Origin: Agrocybe praecox
Lineage: Eukaryota; Basidiomycota; Agaricomycetes; Agaricales; Agrocybaceae
Length of the DNA stretch: 64,000 nt
NCBI GenBank assembly: GCA_964017145.1
Contig: OZ024850.1
Span: forward strand, 2,085,618-2,149,617
Reading direction: 5' to 3'
The position numbers and the translations under genes are program-made. The notes under the pieces were generated by a model. The model searched no databases and was not told where the DNA came from. It saw only the letters and a program-made list of their open reading frames with translations. Below are positions 63,424-64,000 of this stretch, piece after piece. Positions within the stretch are counted from its first letter, which is position 1, and each line of letters begins with the position of its first letter.

Positions 63424-64000
63424 TCAAACCGAACCGTGTTGCTTAATGAACTCTAGCAAACCGACCGCCTTTCTCCGCTCCTTCTCCGTAATTCCCACAC
63501 CATCGAGCACAACCAGCGAGCCGCACCCTGAACTAATCAGCCCTCGGTACGCAAGTCGCCCCATGTATCGTCCATCCGGCAGATCCCGTCGGTATTTACT
63601 GTCCATCTCTTCCGTGCATGAAAGCACAGGCAAGTACCATCCCAGCGTACATGGATTCATCCTACGAAAAATCAGCAATTGCTCGATAGTACTCTCTCCC
63701 ACTCACCTAAAATCCAGCATCTCCAGCTCGGGCATCTTTAACACTGTACGGATCAACGGTTTCGTGTGTTTCAATCGACTCCCTATCACAGTCAACTTTT
63801 GCAGTCTCGTGAGCCCTTCCAGTCCCCGAACATCTTCCAGAAAGTTGTAGTTCAAGTTCAACACCCGCAAGTTGGGCAGCAGTCTCCCCATCCCCTCTGG
63901 CAGCTTGCTGAGTCGGCATCCAGCAACCTCCAAATACACCAAGTTGTAGCACGGTTCCACCAAGAAATCACTATCCAGCGCGTTTCCTACAACTCTGTCA
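63424..64000 (-). CDS. Leucine-rich-repeat protein, Cdc11/Nud1-like, 3' part
   Basis: Partial gene; the 5' end lies beyond 64000. Visible exons are complement(63424..63661, 63707..>64000). The frame shows LRR units (YNLVYLEVAGCRLSKLPEGM, LPNLRVLNLNYNFLEDV, LTRLQKLTVIGSRL, MPELEMLDFRMNP). The C-terminal block that follows (NPCTLGWYLPVL, GSLVVLDGVGITEKERRKAV) resembles the end of fungal Cdc11/Nud1, the spindle-pole scaffold of the septation initiation or mitotic exit network. The LRR nature is certain; the Cdc11 assignment rests on this ending and on memory of the family. It ends FIKQHGSV. Confidence 0.75.

Overview
The window looks like nuclear DNA of an agaricomycete (mushroom-forming) basidiomycete. 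Almost every gene is cut by many introns of about 50-60 nt with GT..AG borders, genes are tightly packed on both strands, and the families fit: a long-tailed fungal phytochrome, a KN-type homeodomain regulator, DASH subunit Dad1, fungal Pkc1, a Cdc25-type RasGEF and a urea-pathway UreG. I rebuilt exon structures by hand from splice borders, reading frame and family knowledge; every multi-exon model marked with high confidence sums to a multiple of three. No transcript evidence was available.

Layout. 0.5-2.8 kb: two unrecognised minus-strand ORF sets. 3.0-7.0 kb: PKC1 (+). 7.1-9.0 kb: DAD1 and an SR-rich nuclear protein (both -). 9.2-13.7 kb: CDC25-like RasGEF (+). 13.8-17.7 kb: EFL1 ribosome-maturation GTPase (-), divergent from CWF19 (+, 17.9-20.8 kb). 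20.9-22.6 kb: GT61-type glycosyltransferase (+). 23.1-29.2 kb: 20-exon phytochrome hybrid histidine kinase (-), followed upstream by an ABHD12-like hydrolase (-). 31.0-33.2 kb: BOR1-type anion transporter (+). 33.6-37.7 kb: a tandem segmental duplication carrying a dead phosphatase 5' copy, a dead BOR1 3' copy and an intact membrane-anchored histidine-acid-phosphatase-like gene. 38.1-41.1 kb: IWR1 (-) divergent from a METTL25-like methyltransferase (+). 43.1-44.8 kb: gamma-tubulin (-). 44.8-49.1 kb: gene-poor stretch. 49.3-51.6 kb: USB1 (-) divergent from UREG (+). 52.0-57.1 kb: cytochrome P450 with oversized introns (+). 57.1-61.5 kb: noncoding, low-complexity and hairpin sequence. 61.5-63.3 kb: homeodomain gene (-). 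63.4-64 kb: the 3' end of a Cdc11/Nud1-like LRR gene (-), running off the window.

Most of the window is housekeeping: cell-wall and Ras signalling, RNA processing (CWF19, USB1, IWR1, the SR protein), ribosome assembly (EFL1), spindle (DAD1, gamma-tubulin, Cdc11-like). Light sensing (phytochrome) and development (homeodomain) are the regulatory highlights. I found no CRISPR, intact transposon, tRNA or rRNA, and no convincing previously undescribed multi-gene system. The most unusual signals are the BOR1/phosphatase duplication with its decayed copies, the P450 (12-nt exon behind a GC-AG intron, a repeated five-residue unit in the haem loop, very long introns), and the chain of microexons in the phytochrome.
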